Positions 36,210 to 46,090 of a stretch of 64,000 bases of DNA are shown here, one piece after another (position 1 is the first letter of the stretch; the number at the start of each line of letters is the position of its first letter). The notes beneath the pieces are model-generated. The model saw nothing but the letters and a program-made list of their open reading frames with translations, made no database searches and was not told the origin of the DNA. The position numbers were made by a program, and so were the translations under genes. Origin of the DNA: Gynuella sp050296195 (GTDB lineage: Bacteria > Pseudomonadota > Gammaproteobacteria > Pseudomonadales > Natronospirillaceae); assembly GCF_050296195.1 (NCBI RefSeq), contig NZ_JBNKRB010000012.1; one strand, given 5' to 3'.

Positions 36210-36523
36210 AGTTATATTCCTTTTACAACACAGCAAATTGAGCAGTATATAGACCGCAGCCAGGATAGTTATCCCTTGAATAGTAAGCAGGTAAACAGCC
36301 ATCAATATAAAACCAGAGAGTACAATATATGAAAGCCGTCACATCGCCAACGACGAAATCTGAATGTTGGGATTGATTTCTAAAAAAAGCTGCCCTTAAG
36401 TCACCCCCGGCCAAATTAAGAGGACTGACTCCCTGGATTAGAAAATGTCTTCGAACTGTCATTGTTGTAACCTGATTGTGCAGTTAACATTCCGCCCATT
36501 CAAACCTATCAAAAGGCTCCGCA

Positions 36524-37330
36524 ATGCTTACCTACCCGAAAATTGACCCTGTTCTGATTCACATCGGCCCTGTGTCCGTCCACTGGTATGGAGTGATGTA
36601 TCTACTTGGTTTTATCGCCGGTCTGTGGCTTGCAAAGGTCAGAGCCCGTAAGCCAGGCAGTGGCTGGACAGTAGATCAGGTCGATGACCTGCTGGTTTAC
36701 ATCGTACTTGGAATCATCCTCGGCGGACGCATCGGTTATGTTTTCATCTACCACATCGACCTGTTTTTTCAGAACCCTCTATACCTGTTTAAGATCTGGC
36801 AGGGAGGCATGTCCTTCCATGGTGGATTCATAGGCGTCACGGTTGCGCTATGGCTGTTTGCCCGCAAACACAACAAAAAATGGATTGATGTTGGTGATTT
36901 CACCGCCCCTCTTATTCCTCCTGGACTCGCATTTGGCCGTTTAGGCAACTTTATCAACGGCGAATTATGGGGCAGAACCACGGATGTTCCCTGGGGCATG
37001 GTTTTCCCAAATGCCGGAAATCTACCCAGACACCCAAGCCAACTTTACCAGTTCGCTGGAGAAGGAGTGTTGCTATTCATCCTGATGTGGTGGTTCAGCT
37101 CCAAGCCACGACCTCGATATGCTGTTACAGCGATGTTCATGATCGGTTATGGTGCCTTTCGAACAATGGCAGAGTTTTTCCGCCAACCAGATGCTCAACT
37201 GGGTTTCCTGGCGTTTGATTTTCTAACTATGGGAATGCTGCTGTCTGTGCCCATGGTGGTCATTGGCACAGCCCTGATGATCTATGCCTACCAAAAAGGG
37301 GAATTACGTCAAAAGCCGAACAAATTATAA
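36524..37330 (+). CDS. lgt: Prolipoprotein diacylglyceryl transferase
   Basis: Lgt adds diacylglycerol to the lipobox cysteine of prolipoproteins in the inner membrane. The protein has 268 aa and seven TM helices. Signature motifs: ISVHWYG-like VSVHWYGVMYLLGF, GGRIGYVFIY, GGMSFHGGF and the diagnostic GRLGNFINGELWGR. thyA is usually next to lgt in enterobacteria but is 15 kb away here. Several lipoproteins in this window (53.7, 55.6 and 57 kb) would be substrates. Confidence 0.97.
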   Translation: MLTYPKIDPVLIHIGPVSVHWYGVMYLLGFIAGLWLAKVRARKPGSGWTVDQVDDLLVYIVLGIILGGRIGYVFIYHIDLFFQNPLYLFKIWQGGMSFHGGFIGVTVALWLFARKHNKKWIDVGDFTAPLIPPGLAFGRLGNFINGELWGRTTDVPWGMVFPNAGNLPRHPSQLYQFAGEGVLLFILMWWFSSKPRPRYAVTAMFMIGYGAFRTMAEFFRQPDAQLGFLAFDFLTMGMLLSVPMVVIGTALMIYAYQKGELRQKPNKL

Positions 37331-37470
37331 CCATACTGAGACAATATATGATGTTTTGTCTCAACTGTGTCAAACCTGAGTAAAACACTCTGGAGACTTA
37401 TTGCGACAGTCGCAGTTAACCGTTATCTAATATCTGCCTTCAAGTTTGTTATGAGAAACAACTGATAATT

Positions 37471-38340
37471 ATGATGCGCTCTGTCTTATTTCTGGCAACC
37501 AACCTCGCGGTTGTCCTAACGTTCGGTGTATTCCTGAACATCATTCTTCCGGCACTGGGTATCCAGACCGGAAACATGATGGGCTTACTCATATTTTGTA
37601 TGCTGTTTGGTGTTGGCGGCTCATTTATTTCGCTCATGCTGTCGAAAAAAATGGCCCTAATGTCCGTCGGCGGCAAAGTCATTAATACCCCCCAAAACAG
37701 TGAAGAACGCTGGCTGATTAACACAATAGCCCGGCTGGCCAAACAGGCCGGTTTACCCATGCCCGAAGTCGCGTTATATCAATCCCCGGATATCAACGCT
37801 TTCGCCACTGGTTCCAGCAAAGATAAATCTCTTGTGGCGGTCAGTACCGGGCTGCTACACAGCATGAATCAGGATGAACGGGAGGCTGTCCTTGCCCACG
37901 AACTCAGCCATATAGCCAATGGAGATATGGTAACGATGGCGCTCGTTCAGGGAGTTTTGAACACATTTGTCATGTTTTTTGCGCGTATCGTTGCAGAAAT
38001 TATCAGTAACTCAGTCAGGAATAACAGTCAAAGCGGAGAAGGTCTTGGGTTTCTCGCCAGAATGGGTATCATTTTTGTCATGGAAATGGTGTTTGGACTG
38101 ATTGCCAGCATCATTGCAATGTGGTTTAGCCGGCAGCGGGAATACCGGGCAGATGCTGGTGCCGGATGCCTGGTTGGAAAGGAAAAAATGATCGCAGCTC
38201 TACAGCGCCTGAAACAGAGTCAGCCATCGCACCTTGAAGGCCAATTAACCGCATTCGGCATTATTGGCCGGCCACGGGATCTGCTTTCCTCACATCCAAG
38301 TCTGGATGATCGCATCCGGGCGCTGCAGTCACCCTCCTGA
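37471..38340 (+). CDS. htpX: HtpX membrane metalloprotease
   Basis: A 289-aa zinc metalloprotease of the inner membrane that degrades misfolded membrane proteins with FtsH. The zinc site is HELSH at 143-147 (AVLAHELSHIANGDM) with a third ligand Glu in SRQREYRADAGAG. TM helices are at 5-30, 37-58, 155-178 and 190-213. It lies 140 bp after lgt, probably with its own promoter. HtpX is often controlled by CpxR, but no clear CpxR box was verified. Confidence 0.95.
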   Translation: MMRSVLFLATNLAVVLTFGVFLNIILPALGIQTGNMMGLLIFCMLFGVGGSFISLMLSKKMALMSVGGKVINTPQNSEERWLINTIARLAKQAGLPMPEVALYQSPDINAFATGSSKDKSLVAVSTGLLHSMNQDEREAVLAHELSHIANGDMVTMALVQGVLNTFVMFFARIVAEIISNSVRNNSQSGEGLGFLARMGIIFVMEMVFGLIASIIAMWFSRQREYRADAGAGCLVGKEKMIAALQRLKQSQPSHLEGQLTAFGIIGRPRDLLSSHPSLDDRIRALQSPS

Positions 38341-38580
38341 TGCCCATGCCGTGGAACATGCTTAAACAATCAGTTCCATGGCTTTTTACTAAGATTTTTG
38401 ATTGCACTTTCGCCTTCCAACACTTTTTGCAATCCCCCCTATTTACGAACACTACTCTCGTCAACCAATCCGCAGATAACCTATTCCATTCACTGAAAGT
38501 TACGTTACTATCGTCTCAGGGAAGCCAAATAACAACGCAGAGGCCTGACGACTTGGGCCGATGCTACATGTGGGGTTTTT

Positions 38581-40746
38581 ATGCATCTGATTAAAGATTT
38601 GGAAGCGGCGTTGATAGCATGTCCATTCGATATTCTCGGCTGGCAACAGCACCAGGGAGTTGACCTTATACGAGCCTGGGTCCCCGGAGCTCAAAGCATT
38701 GCCATTAGCCCTCTGGAAGAACACAGTGAACAAATGGAAATGCAGGCACTGGGCGAAGGAGGACTATTCGAATTACCCTGGCCCGATAACAAATCCAAAT
38801 TCACCTATCGACTACACATCACCCGTTCAGACACCACCTTCTCCATTATCGACCCTTACCAGTTCAAAGAGCGCAGTTTTCAGGATTTTCCCCAGGACGA
38901 AGACCATATCTATCAAAACATGGGAGCACATCTTTGCCAGGCCGAGGGAGTGGATGGTCAAACTGTCAACGGTGTCCGGTTCGCACTATATGCCCCGAAC
39001 GCGAGAACTGTCAGTGTGGTGGGCGACTTTAATAACTGGGATGGCAGACGTACTCCCATGACCAGTGGTCATGATGGAATATGGCGTCTGTTTATACCTG
39101 CCCTTCAGGCAGGAGATCTCTACAAATACGAACTAAAAAACCAACAGGGGCATCTGCTGCCATTGAAGTCAGACCCTGTCGGCTTTTACCACGAACAGTA
39201 TCCCTCATTTGCTTCAGTGGTGACCGACCACTCCAGCTATCAGTGGCAGGATCAAAAATGGCAGCAACAGCCTCTACCGACCTGGAAAGAAATCCCCATA
39301 TGTGTTTATGAAGTTCATGTTGGCAGCTGGAAACACAACAAAGGCCAACCCCTTAGCTGGCTGGAACTCAAAGATCAATTGATTCCTTATGTAGTGGAAA
39401 TGGGCTTTACCCATATCGAGCTGCTTCCGGTCATGGAATACCCTTACGATGGTTCCTGGGGTTACCAACCCCTTGGATTGTTTGCACCAACCAGCCGCTT
39501 TGGCAGCGTAGATGACTTCAAAACCTTTATCGATGCCTGTCACCAGTCTGGAATCGGAGTCATTGTCGACTGGGTTCCGGCGCATTTCCCGTCCGATGCC
39601 CATGGTCTTGCAAGGTTTGATGGCACCCCTCTTTATGAATATGAAGATCCACGTCGAGGCTGGCATCCTGACTGGAATTCCTACATTTATGACTTCGGTC
39701 GCAAGACTGTCTGCGATTTTTTGATCAGCTCAGCAGTAGCCTGGTGCGACCTTTTTCATATCGATGGAGTCCGGGTCGATGCAGTCGCTTCAATTTTGTA
39801 TCTGGATTATTCCCGCGAAGAAGGGGAATGGATACCTAACATCCACGGTGGAAACCACAATTACGAAGCGATCAACTTCATTCAACGTTTCAATACCGCC
39901 GTTTACGCTCACTTCCCCAAAGCATTTACCGTGGCCGAAGAATCAACATCATTTGATGGTGTCAGCCGGCCGGTACACAACGGCGGCCTTGGATTTGGCT
40001 TCAAATGGAATATGGGGTGGATGCATGACACTCTGGAATACATGAAGCATGAACCAATACATCGTAAATACCATCACAACGAAATCTCCTTTCCGATGGT
40101 TTATGCCTATAGCGAAAACTACATTCTGCCACTCTCACATGACGAGGTGGTGCATGGCAAAGGATCGATTATCGGTAAAATGCCCGGAGACGAGTGGCAA
40201 CAGACGGCCAACCTGCGTGCTTATTATGCATTCATGTACTGCCATCCCGGGAAAAAACTCAATTTCATGGGCAATGAAATTGGCCAGGTTGGAGAATGGC
40301 AGTACCAGCAAAGTCTCGATTGGCATATTTTAGAATTTGACCGTCATCGTGGCATACAACAGCTGTTTAAAGATCTAAACCATCTGTATCGCTCTGAGCC
40401 GTCGCTTTATCGACTGGACAGCAGCCCTTCCGGATTTCAATGGCTTAACTATGGCGATGCAGACGCCAGTGTTATCAGTTTTATGCGGTTTGACCATGAG
40501 CGCCAGAACCCGATCATCGTTATCACCAATTTCACTCCAGTTCCCCACGAACGTTATCGCCTCGGAGTGCCAGAGTCTGGGTCGTATCAACTGATATTTA
40601 ACTCAGATGCCAAAGAATATTGGGGCAGCGGTTTCGATACAGGTATAGCCTTCAAGGCCGATGAGATCGCCCAGGACGATCAACAATTTTCCATTGAAGT
40701 CCGCTTACCGCCTCTGGCGACTATAGTTGTAAGAAAGCAACCTTAA
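38581..40746 (+). CDS. glgB: 1,4-alpha-glucan branching enzyme
   Basis: GlgB creates alpha-1,6 branches in glycogen. The 721-aa protein has an N-terminal domain, a CBM48 (VRFALYAPNARTVSVVGDFNNWDGRRTPM), the GH13 barrel and a C-terminal beta domain. Catalytic residues: HIDGVRVDAVASILYLDYSR (nucleophile Asp), FTVAEESTSF (Glu) and LPLSHDEVVHGKGS (Asp). Initiation is at ATG 38581. glgX follows after 51 bp on the same strand, so the two form an operon for glycogen structure. glgA and glgC are not in this window. Confidence 0.96.
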   Translation: MHLIKDLEAALIACPFDILGWQQHQGVDLIRAWVPGAQSIAISPLEEHSEQMEMQALGEGGLFELPWPDNKSKFTYRLHITRSDTTFSIIDPYQFKERSFQDFPQDEDHIYQNMGAHLCQAEGVDGQTVNGVRFALYAPNARTVSVVGDFNNWDGRRTPMTSGHDGIWRLFIPALQAGDLYKYELKNQQGHLLPLKSDPVGFYHEQYPSFASVVTDHSSYQWQDQKWQQQPLPTWKEIPICVYEVHVGSWKHNKGQPLSWLELKDQLIPYVVEMGFTHIELLPVMEYPYDGSWGYQPLGLFAPTSRFGSVDDFKTFIDACHQSGIGVIVDWVPAHFPSDAHGLARFDGTPLYEYEDPRRGWHPDWNSYIYDFGRKTVCDFLISSAVAWCDLFHIDGVRVDAVASILYLDYSREEGEWIPNIHGGNHNYEAINFIQRFNTAVYAHFPKAFTVAEESTSFDGVSRPVHNGGLGFGFKWNMGWMHDTLEYMKHEPIHRKYHHNEISFPMVYAYSENYILPLSHDEVVHGKGSIIGKMPGDEWQQTANLRAYYAFMYCHPGKKLNFMGNEIGQVGEWQYQQSLDWHILEFDRHRGIQQLFKDLNHLYRSEPSLYRLDSSPSGFQWLNYGDADASVISFMRFDHERQNPIIVITNFTPVPHERYRLGVPESGSYQLIFNSDAKEYWGSGFDTGIAFKADEIAQDDQQFSIEVRLPPLATIVVRKQP

Positions 40747-40797
40747 ATCATAGCCGGATCAACCGCTAATAATCGGGCAAGAGAGAATATTGGCACC

Positions 40798-42981
40798 ATG
40801 ACGATCACTTACGCGCATACGATCACCCAAGGGAAACTCAAACCTTTGGGTGCGACCCTGAATCATGTGGGATGCAACTTTGCAGTACATGCCCCCTGGG
40901 CCACCAAAGTTGAACTGTGTTTATTCAATAATGAAGACAGCGAAATTGACCGGCTGGCTCTGCCAAGCCGGACAGGCTCGATCTGGTATGGTTTTGTTCC
41001 GGGGATACAGGCCGGACAACGTTACGGCTATCGGGTGCACGGTACATTTGCTCCCAATGGCGGAATGATGTTCAACCCAAGTAAATTGCTGATCGACCCA
41101 TACGCCCATGCCTTATCAGAACCCTGCGCGTTTGGCAGCCTGCAATTCGGCTATGATCGTAAACACCCCCATTCAATTAAAAAGTGTACCAAAGATTCGG
41201 CTAAGCAAATTCCCAAATCAGTGGTGGTTGACCATGAATTTGACTGGCAGGGAGTCGCCAAGCCCGGACACAGCTGGAACGACACGATTCTGTATGAAAC
41301 CCATGTCCGTGGCATGACTAAAAAATTTACTCAGATTCCAGAAGAAATACGAGGTACCTACCTGGGAATGGCCCACCCAGCCACAGTGGCTTATTTAAGG
41401 CTGCTTGGGATCACTGCTGTACAACTGTTGCCGATATACGCATTTGTATCCGAGGAACGACTGAACAATCTCGGACTATCCAACTACTGGGGCTACAATC
41501 CAGTCAACTTTTTCTCACCCGATCCCCGATATGCCTATAAAGATGCCGTAACAGAAGTGAAGACTCTGGTCAGAGAACTTCATAAAGCCGGTATCGAAGT
41601 CATCCTGGATGTTGTCTACAACCACACTGCAGAAGGCAATATGTCTGGTCCAACCTACAGCTTCCGTGGGATGAACCGGGGGTTTTACCGCACCCAGCCT
41701 CATGATCGCACTCAATTTGTCGACTACAGTGGTTGTGGCAATACACCCAACATATACCGAACTTCCGTGCTACGCATGGTTATGGACAGTATGAGACACT
41801 GGATTACCCACTATCACATAGATGGATTCAGGTTCGATCTGGCTGCCGCGATGGGGCGCGAACAGTGGGACTACAACAAATCATCGTCATTCTTCAAAAC
41901 CATTGCCCAGGATCCTGTTCTGACCGATATCAAACTAATTGCCGAACCGTGGGATATCGGTATGGGAGGCTATCAACTGGGTCAGTTCCCAGAACAATGG
42001 TACGAATGCAATGACAAGTTTCGTGACACCGTACGTTCATTCTGGCGTGGTGATCAGGGGAAACTACCTGACTTTTCCACCCGGATGATGGGGAGCCGGG
42101 ACATCTTTCGCAAAGGCGCACGGGAGACATCCACCAGCCTGAATTTTATTACCTACCATGACGGTTTTACGCTTGAAGATCTGGTGAGTTATAACTTTCG
42201 CCACAACCATGACAACATGGAAAACAACAACGATGGGCACGGCAACAATATCAGCGCTAATTATGGCATTGAAGGCCCGACCACCAATCCACAGATCAGA
42301 CATCTTCGTGCCCGACAAAAACGCAACATGATCGCAACCCTGATGCTATCCCAGGGCAGCGTTCATTTTCTCGGCGGTGATGAAATCAGCCGCACCCAGC
42401 AAGGCAACAACAACGCATATTGCCAGGACAACGAAATCAGCTGGTACAGCTGGAAACTCAATATTGAGGAACTGCGAATGCTGGAATTTGTCCGGCAAAT
42501 GATCAATATCCGCAAAGCCTCTACATTGTTTGGGGACTTAATCCTGAACTCCAAACAAACCGAACACGAACCAGTAACCAGCGATGAAGTTCACTGGTTT
42601 CGCCCGGATGGTGAGGCAATGACCATTGCGGACTGGCACAACCCAGGCATGAATTCCATCACCATACTGCTCTCAACCAGTATTGCCAGCTTTAGCAAAG
42701 ATGTTTTGAAGGAGTGTCAGGAGTGTTTTTTACTGCTCATTAACGCTGGCCGGACAAAACAGACGTTTACAATACCGGCCAGCCCAGCAGGTGGATGGAA
42801 AATGGTGTTCAATACAGCTGAAAACGACGGCCTGAGGCCTGCGGCCTGGTGCTTGATCAGTGATCAGATTGACTTATGCGATCATTCCCTGACCCTGCTA
42901 AGCCATCCAAACTGGGTGATCGGCACAGCCTATGACCCCTCAACCTTACCAATTCAGCTTGATGACCATACATCTGATTAA
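40798..42981 (+). CDS. glgX: Glycogen debranching enzyme (isoamylase type)
   Basis: A 727-aa GH13 debranching enzyme that removes alpha-1,6 side chains from phosphorylase-limit glycogen. Motifs: CBM48 (LGATLNHVGCNFAVHAPWATKVELCLFN), NYWGYNPVNFFSPDPRY, DVVYNHTAEGN, HIDGFRFDLAAAMGRE (nucleophile), LIAEPWDIGMGGYQLGQFP (acid Glu) and TYHDGFTLEDLVSYN. The last 4 bp overlap the end of convergent folK. Confidence 0.95.
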   Translation: MTITYAHTITQGKLKPLGATLNHVGCNFAVHAPWATKVELCLFNNEDSEIDRLALPSRTGSIWYGFVPGIQAGQRYGYRVHGTFAPNGGMMFNPSKLLIDPYAHALSEPCAFGSLQFGYDRKHPHSIKKCTKDSAKQIPKSVVVDHEFDWQGVAKPGHSWNDTILYETHVRGMTKKFTQIPEEIRGTYLGMAHPATVAYLRLLGITAVQLLPIYAFVSEERLNNLGLSNYWGYNPVNFFSPDPRYAYKDAVTEVKTLVRELHKAGIEVILDVVYNHTAEGNMSGPTYSFRGMNRGFYRTQPHDRTQFVDYSGCGNTPNIYRTSVLRMVMDSMRHWITHYHIDGFRFDLAAAMGREQWDYNKSSSFFKTIAQDPVLTDIKLIAEPWDIGMGGYQLGQFPEQWYECNDKFRDTVRSFWRGDQGKLPDFSTRMMGSRDIFRKGARETSTSLNFITYHDGFTLEDLVSYNFRHNHDNMENNNDGHGNNISANYGIEGPTTNPQIRHLRARQKRNMIATLMLSQGSVHFLGGDEISRTQQGNNNAYCQDNEISWYSWKLNIEELRMLEFVRQMINIRKASTLFGDLILNSKQTEHEPVTSDEVHWFRPDGEAMTIADWHNPGMNSITILLSTSIASFSKDVLKECQECFLLLINAGRTKQTFTIPASPAGGWKMVFNTAENDGLRPAAWCLISDQIDLCDHSLTLLSHPNWVIGTAYDPSTLPIQLDDHTSD

Positions 42982-43469
42982 GGCCAGTTAAACATCACTT
43001 CCGACAATGGCTGGCGGCTCTGATCATAGCTTTTCCATAAATCCGCATAACTGATCCCACTGTGCGGATGCATTTCTGTCGGAGCCAGATCCGACAGCGG
43101 CTTTAAGACAAACGCGCTAGTCAGGATTTCTGCTCTTGGCAAAGTAATTCCGTCAATTTCACCAACAGCATCACCGTAAGTCAGAATGTCGATATCGAGA
43201 GTTCTGGCACTGAAACGCGCCATGGAACGGTCACGCCCATGTAAATCCTCAATGGCTTTTAACTGTCGGCTCAACTCACCACAGCCAATCGTAACATCCA
43301 TAGACACCACCAGATTCAGAAAATCATCGCCGTCGAATCCTACTGCAGCACTTTCATAAACCGGCGATAAATCCAACTTGCCAAAATGTTCACTCAGCAT
43401 ATTCAGACCACTGGCCAGATGACGATAACGATCAATATTACTGCCAAGACTCAAATACACACGAATCAT
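42978..43469 (-). CDS. folK: 2-amino-4-hydroxy-6-hydroxymethyldihydropteridine pyrophosphokinase
   Basis: FolK pyrophosphorylates the pterin before condensation with p-aminobenzoate in folate synthesis. The 163-aa protein shows VYLSLGSNID, YESAAVGFDGDDFLNLVV, LKAIEDLHGRDRSMARFSARTLDIDILTYGD and LPRAEILTSAFVLKPLSDLAP, all family motifs. Its ATG overlaps the folB stop by 4 nt, so the two are translationally coupled. Confidence 0.94.
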   Translation of the reverse strand: MIRVYLSLGSNIDRYRHLASGLNMLSEHFGKLDLSPVYESAAVGFDGDDFLNLVVSMDVTIGCGELSRQLKAIEDLHGRDRSMARFSARTLDIDILTYGDAVGEIDGITLPRAEILTSAFVLKPLSDLAPTEMHPHSGISYADLWKSYDQSRQPLSEVMFNWP

Positions 43470-43837
43470 TGCGACGCCCCTACCTGACCATAATTCCGGT
43501 AAATCTGCACACCAACCGTCTGTGCGGCTTTAACTGCACCAGGTTTATACAGTGTCAGCAAAACAGCGGGAACAAAAAACTCTTCATGAATCAGTCTGGC
43601 AGTTTCTTCTGCCAGAGTTTCAATCAATCCGTATTGAGAAGCGCCGACAAATGCCAGCAACCGCTGGCTCAAGCGGTCATAATCCAGGGCCAGACTCAAA
43701 TCATCATGACGGGCAGCCGGGCAATTATCCCAGTCCAGTTCAAGATCAAGAACGAGCTTTTGGGTAATATTACGCTCCCATTCGTAAACCCCAATAACCG
43801 CTTCAACTTCCAAGCCCTTGATAAGCACCTTATCCAC
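43466..43837 (-). CDS. folB: Dihydroneopterin aldolase
   Basis: FolB splits dihydroneopterin to hydroxymethyl-dihydropterin and glycolaldehyde, the step before FolK. The 123-aa protein has IKGLEVEAVIGVYEWERNITQKLVLDLELDWD, LDYDRLSQRLLAFVGASQYGLIETLAEETARLI and TLYKPGAVKAAQTVGVQIYR. It starts with GTG (43837) behind GAGAGG. It starts 1-2 nt after tsaD ends, so tsaD-folB-folK is one operon. Confidence 0.94.
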   Translation of the reverse strand: MDKVLIKGLEVEAVIGVYEWERNITQKLVLDLELDWDNCPAARHDDLSLALDYDRLSQRLLAFVGASQYGLIETLAEETARLIHEEFFVPAVLLTLYKPGAVKAAQTVGVQIYRNYGQVGASQ

Positions 43838-43838
43838 G

Positions 43839-44879
43839 TTATACCTCTCTAACTGCGGGAATCTGTAATTCGGTTAACGGCCAACGGGCCCGTGGGCGGA
43901 CAGCAAGATCAGTGTGCTCACCGGCCATTAGACGCTTGGTTCCAGCATACGCAATCATGGCACCGTTATCGGTACAAAACTCAACTCTTGGATAAAACAG
44001 CCGACTGCGCTGTTTAACTGCCATATCGGCAAGTTTTTCACGCAACCGCACATTGGCACTGACACCACCGGCAATCACCAGTGTTTTATGGCCAGTATGC
44101 TGAAGCGCCCGACGGCATTTGATCGCCAGTGTATCGACAACTGCTTCCTGAAAAGCCCATGCCACATCCGCCATATCCTGCTCGGCCACTGCCTCATTCA
44201 CCGCCAACGCAGCAATCTGTACCCGCACAGCAGTCTTCAAACCACTGAAACTGAAATCCATTCCCGGACGATCCACCATCGGCCGTGGGAATACGAATCG
44301 ATCCGGATGCCCCTTCTGCGCCAGTTTCCCCAGCAATGGTCCTCCCGGATAAGGCAATCCCATCATCTTGGCAGTTTTATCAAACGCTTCACCTGCCGCA
44401 TCATCAAGGGTTTCACCCAACAAAGTATAGGCACCAATGCCCTCCACATTGATCAACATGGTATGTCCACCACTGACCAGCAATGCCACAAATGGAAAAT
44501 CCGGGCCATTCTCCTCCAGCAAAGGAGCGAGCAAATGCCCTTCCATATGATGGACACCGATTGCAGGTACGTCCCAGGCAAACGCCAACGAACGTCCGAC
44601 CATACCACCGACCATTAGCGCACCGATCAACCCAGGTCCTTCTGTATAAGCGACACCATCGATATCGCCCCAAGCCAAACCCGCCTCGGCAAAACATCCC
44701 CGGATCAAACCAGGCAACTTGCGAATATGATCGCGACTGGCCAGTTCAGGTACAACACCACCGAACTCGGCATGCATGTCGATCTGGCTGTATAACTGAT
44801 GAGCCAGCAAGCCCTTCTCACTGTCATAAATGGCGACGCCGGTTTCGTCACAACTGGATTCTATGCCCAATACCCGCAT
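43839..44879 (-). CDS. tsaD: tRNA N6-threonylcarbamoyladenosine synthase TsaD
   Basis: TsaD transfers the threonylcarbamoyl group to A37 of ANN-decoding tRNAs, with TsaB and TsaE. The length is 346 aa. Motifs: VLGIESSCDETGVAIYD, metal-binding His111 and His115 in HHMEGHLLAPL, LLVSGGHTMLI, TLDDAAGEAFDKTAKMMGLPYPGGP and the C-terminal CTDNGAMIAYAG. It is divergent from rpsU, the standard gammaproteobacterial arrangement. Confidence 0.96.
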   Translation of the reverse strand: MRVLGIESSCDETGVAIYDSEKGLLAHQLYSQIDMHAEFGGVVPELASRDHIRKLPGLIRGCFAEAGLAWGDIDGVAYTEGPGLIGALMVGGMVGRSLAFAWDVPAIGVHHMEGHLLAPLLEENGPDFPFVALLVSGGHTMLINVEGIGAYTLLGETLDDAAGEAFDKTAKMMGLPYPGGPLLGKLAQKGHPDRFVFPRPMVDRPGMDFSFSGLKTAVRVQIAALAVNEAVAEQDMADVAWAFQEAVVDTLAIKCRRALQHTGHKTLVIAGGVSANVRLREKLADMAVKQRSRLFYPRVEFCTDNGAMIAYAGTKRLMAGEHTDLAVRPRARWPLTELQIPAVREV

Positions 44880-45030
44880 TGGAACCTCGTCTGTTAATCA
44901 GGGCGGGCATAATAATCGTGCCATCTCAGACATTAAAGCGTTTATCGCGTTGAACCCATGATTTGATGGCCGTCACAACCCGTAATTATTATTATGTCAG
45001 GGAAATCTGGCAGGAACCGCATAACTCAGC

Positions 45031-45059
45031 TTTACTTAATCGCGACAGATCAGTAAAAT
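45031..45059 (+). promoter_or_regulatory. Predicted sigma-70 promoter of the rpsU operon
   Basis: TTTACT at 45031-45036 and TAAAAT at 45054-45059 are separated by exactly 17 bp. They lie about 110 bp before the rpsU start in the tsaD-rpsU divergent region. The assignment is by consensus only. Confidence 0.45.
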
Positions 45060-45169
45060 CCGCCCCCCTTGGTCTACGCATCCCTGTCGATACCTGTGGA
45101 GTATCAATGCGATAACACCAAGGAACTCACTCATTAAATTAATTTGGTTGATCAACAAAGGTTTATTGA

Positions 45170-45385
45170 ATGCCAAGCGTAAAAGTTAAAGAAAACGAAC
45201 CATTTGACGTAGCCCTGCGTCGTTTCAAACGCTCCTGTGAGAAAGCAGGTGTTTTATCCGAAGTTCGCCGTCGTGAATTCTACGAAAAACCAACCTGGGT
45301 TCGTAAACGCAAAGCTGCAGCTGCTGTAAAGCGTCACCAGAAAAAACTGAGCCGCGAAAACCGTCGTTTACAGCGCCTCTATTAA
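45170..45385 (+). CDS. rpsU: 30S ribosomal protein S21
   Basis: A 71-aa basic protein, MPSVKVKENEPFDVALRRFKRSCEKAG..., ending RENRRLQRLY, identical in layout to S21 of other gammaproteobacteria. S21 helps 30S subunits engage mRNA. AAAGG precedes the ATG. It is the first gene of the rpsU-yqeY-dnaG-rpoD cluster. Confidence 0.98.
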   Translation: MPSVKVKENEPFDVALRRFKRSCEKAGVLSEVRRREFYEKPTWVRKRKAAAAVKRHQKKLSRENRRLQRLY

Positions 45386-45437
45386 CAGTTTGATCTGTTA
45401 AATAAGTAATATCCCAACAACTTCCACGGAGTCCGGC

Positions 45438-45881
45438 ATGAGTCTTAAAGAAAGACTGCAGGAAGAAATGAAGTCAGCCATGCGAGCGAAAGACAAAGAC
45501 CGTCTTTCAACCATACGCTTGATGCTGGCTGAATTAAAACGCGTGGAAGTGGACGAAAGAATTGAGCTGCCAGATGAGCGCATTTTAGCCATACTTGATA
45601 AGATGCAAAAGCAGCGCCGCGACTCGATAAACCAATTCGAGCAGGCGAAACGCGAAGATCTGGCCGCTAAAGAAAGATCCGAACTGGAGGTGATCGCTGA
45701 ATTCCTGCCCGAACCGTTGGGCGAGGCTGAACTCAATGCGCTGATAGATGCAGCCATTGCAGAAGTCGGTGCCAGTTCTATGGCTGATATGGGTAAAGTC
45801 ATGGCATTGGTAAAACCAAAGGCTCAAGGTCGTGCAGACATGAGTGAAATCAGTAAGGCGGTGAAAGGCCGCCTTGGCTGA
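45438..45881 (+). CDS. yqeY: GatB/YqeY domain protein
   Basis: A 147-aa protein of the YqeY family (MSLKERLQEEMKSAMRAKDKDRLSTIRLMLAELKRVEVDE...; EFLPEPLGEAELNALIDAAIAEVGASSMADMGKVMALVKPKAQGRADM). It resembles the C-terminal helical domain of GatB and the tRNA-binding tail of some aminoacyl-tRNA synthetases; its exact role is not settled. The position between rpsU and dnaG is widely conserved in Pseudomonas-like bacteria. Confidence 0.94.
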   Translation: MSLKERLQEEMKSAMRAKDKDRLSTIRLMLAELKRVEVDERIELPDERILAILDKMQKQRRDSINQFEQAKREDLAAKERSELEVIAEFLPEPLGEAELNALIDAAIAEVGASSMADMGKVMALVKPKAQGRADMSEISKAVKGRLG

Positions 45882-45962
45882 ATCTTCCCATCCTGGAATA
45901 ATATTCTCGCCCTGATATACCATCAGGTTAAACTGTGATCGGTTATAGATCTAAGAATCCAT

Positions 45963-45990
45963 TGCCAGATAAACTGCTACTGGCATTTTT
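45963..45990 (+). terminator. Terminator between yqeY and dnaG
   Basis: TGCCAG (45963-45968) and CTGGCA (45980-45985) form a short stem followed by TTTTT (45986-45990). A partial terminator between rpsU and dnaG is known in E. coli and sets the high S21 to low primase ratio; this hairpin could have the same job. Confidence 0.55.
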
Positions 45991-46090
45991 GTGATGCTGT
46001 GTTGTCGTCCACCCTTCATGATCGATTACTATATGAAAACAAAGTTTTTCCGTTGTACCCTGTTCGATTTAACTTTACACCGTTTCGTTT

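Noticed and set aside
38340..38594. 84-codon open frame between htpX and glgB
   Set aside because: Overlaps the glgB start in another frame, no ribosome site, composition not protein-like.
45911..45927. Small hairpin CCTGAT/ATCAGG after yqeY
   Set aside because: Six-bp stem without a U-run; the hairpin at 45963-45990 is a better terminator.
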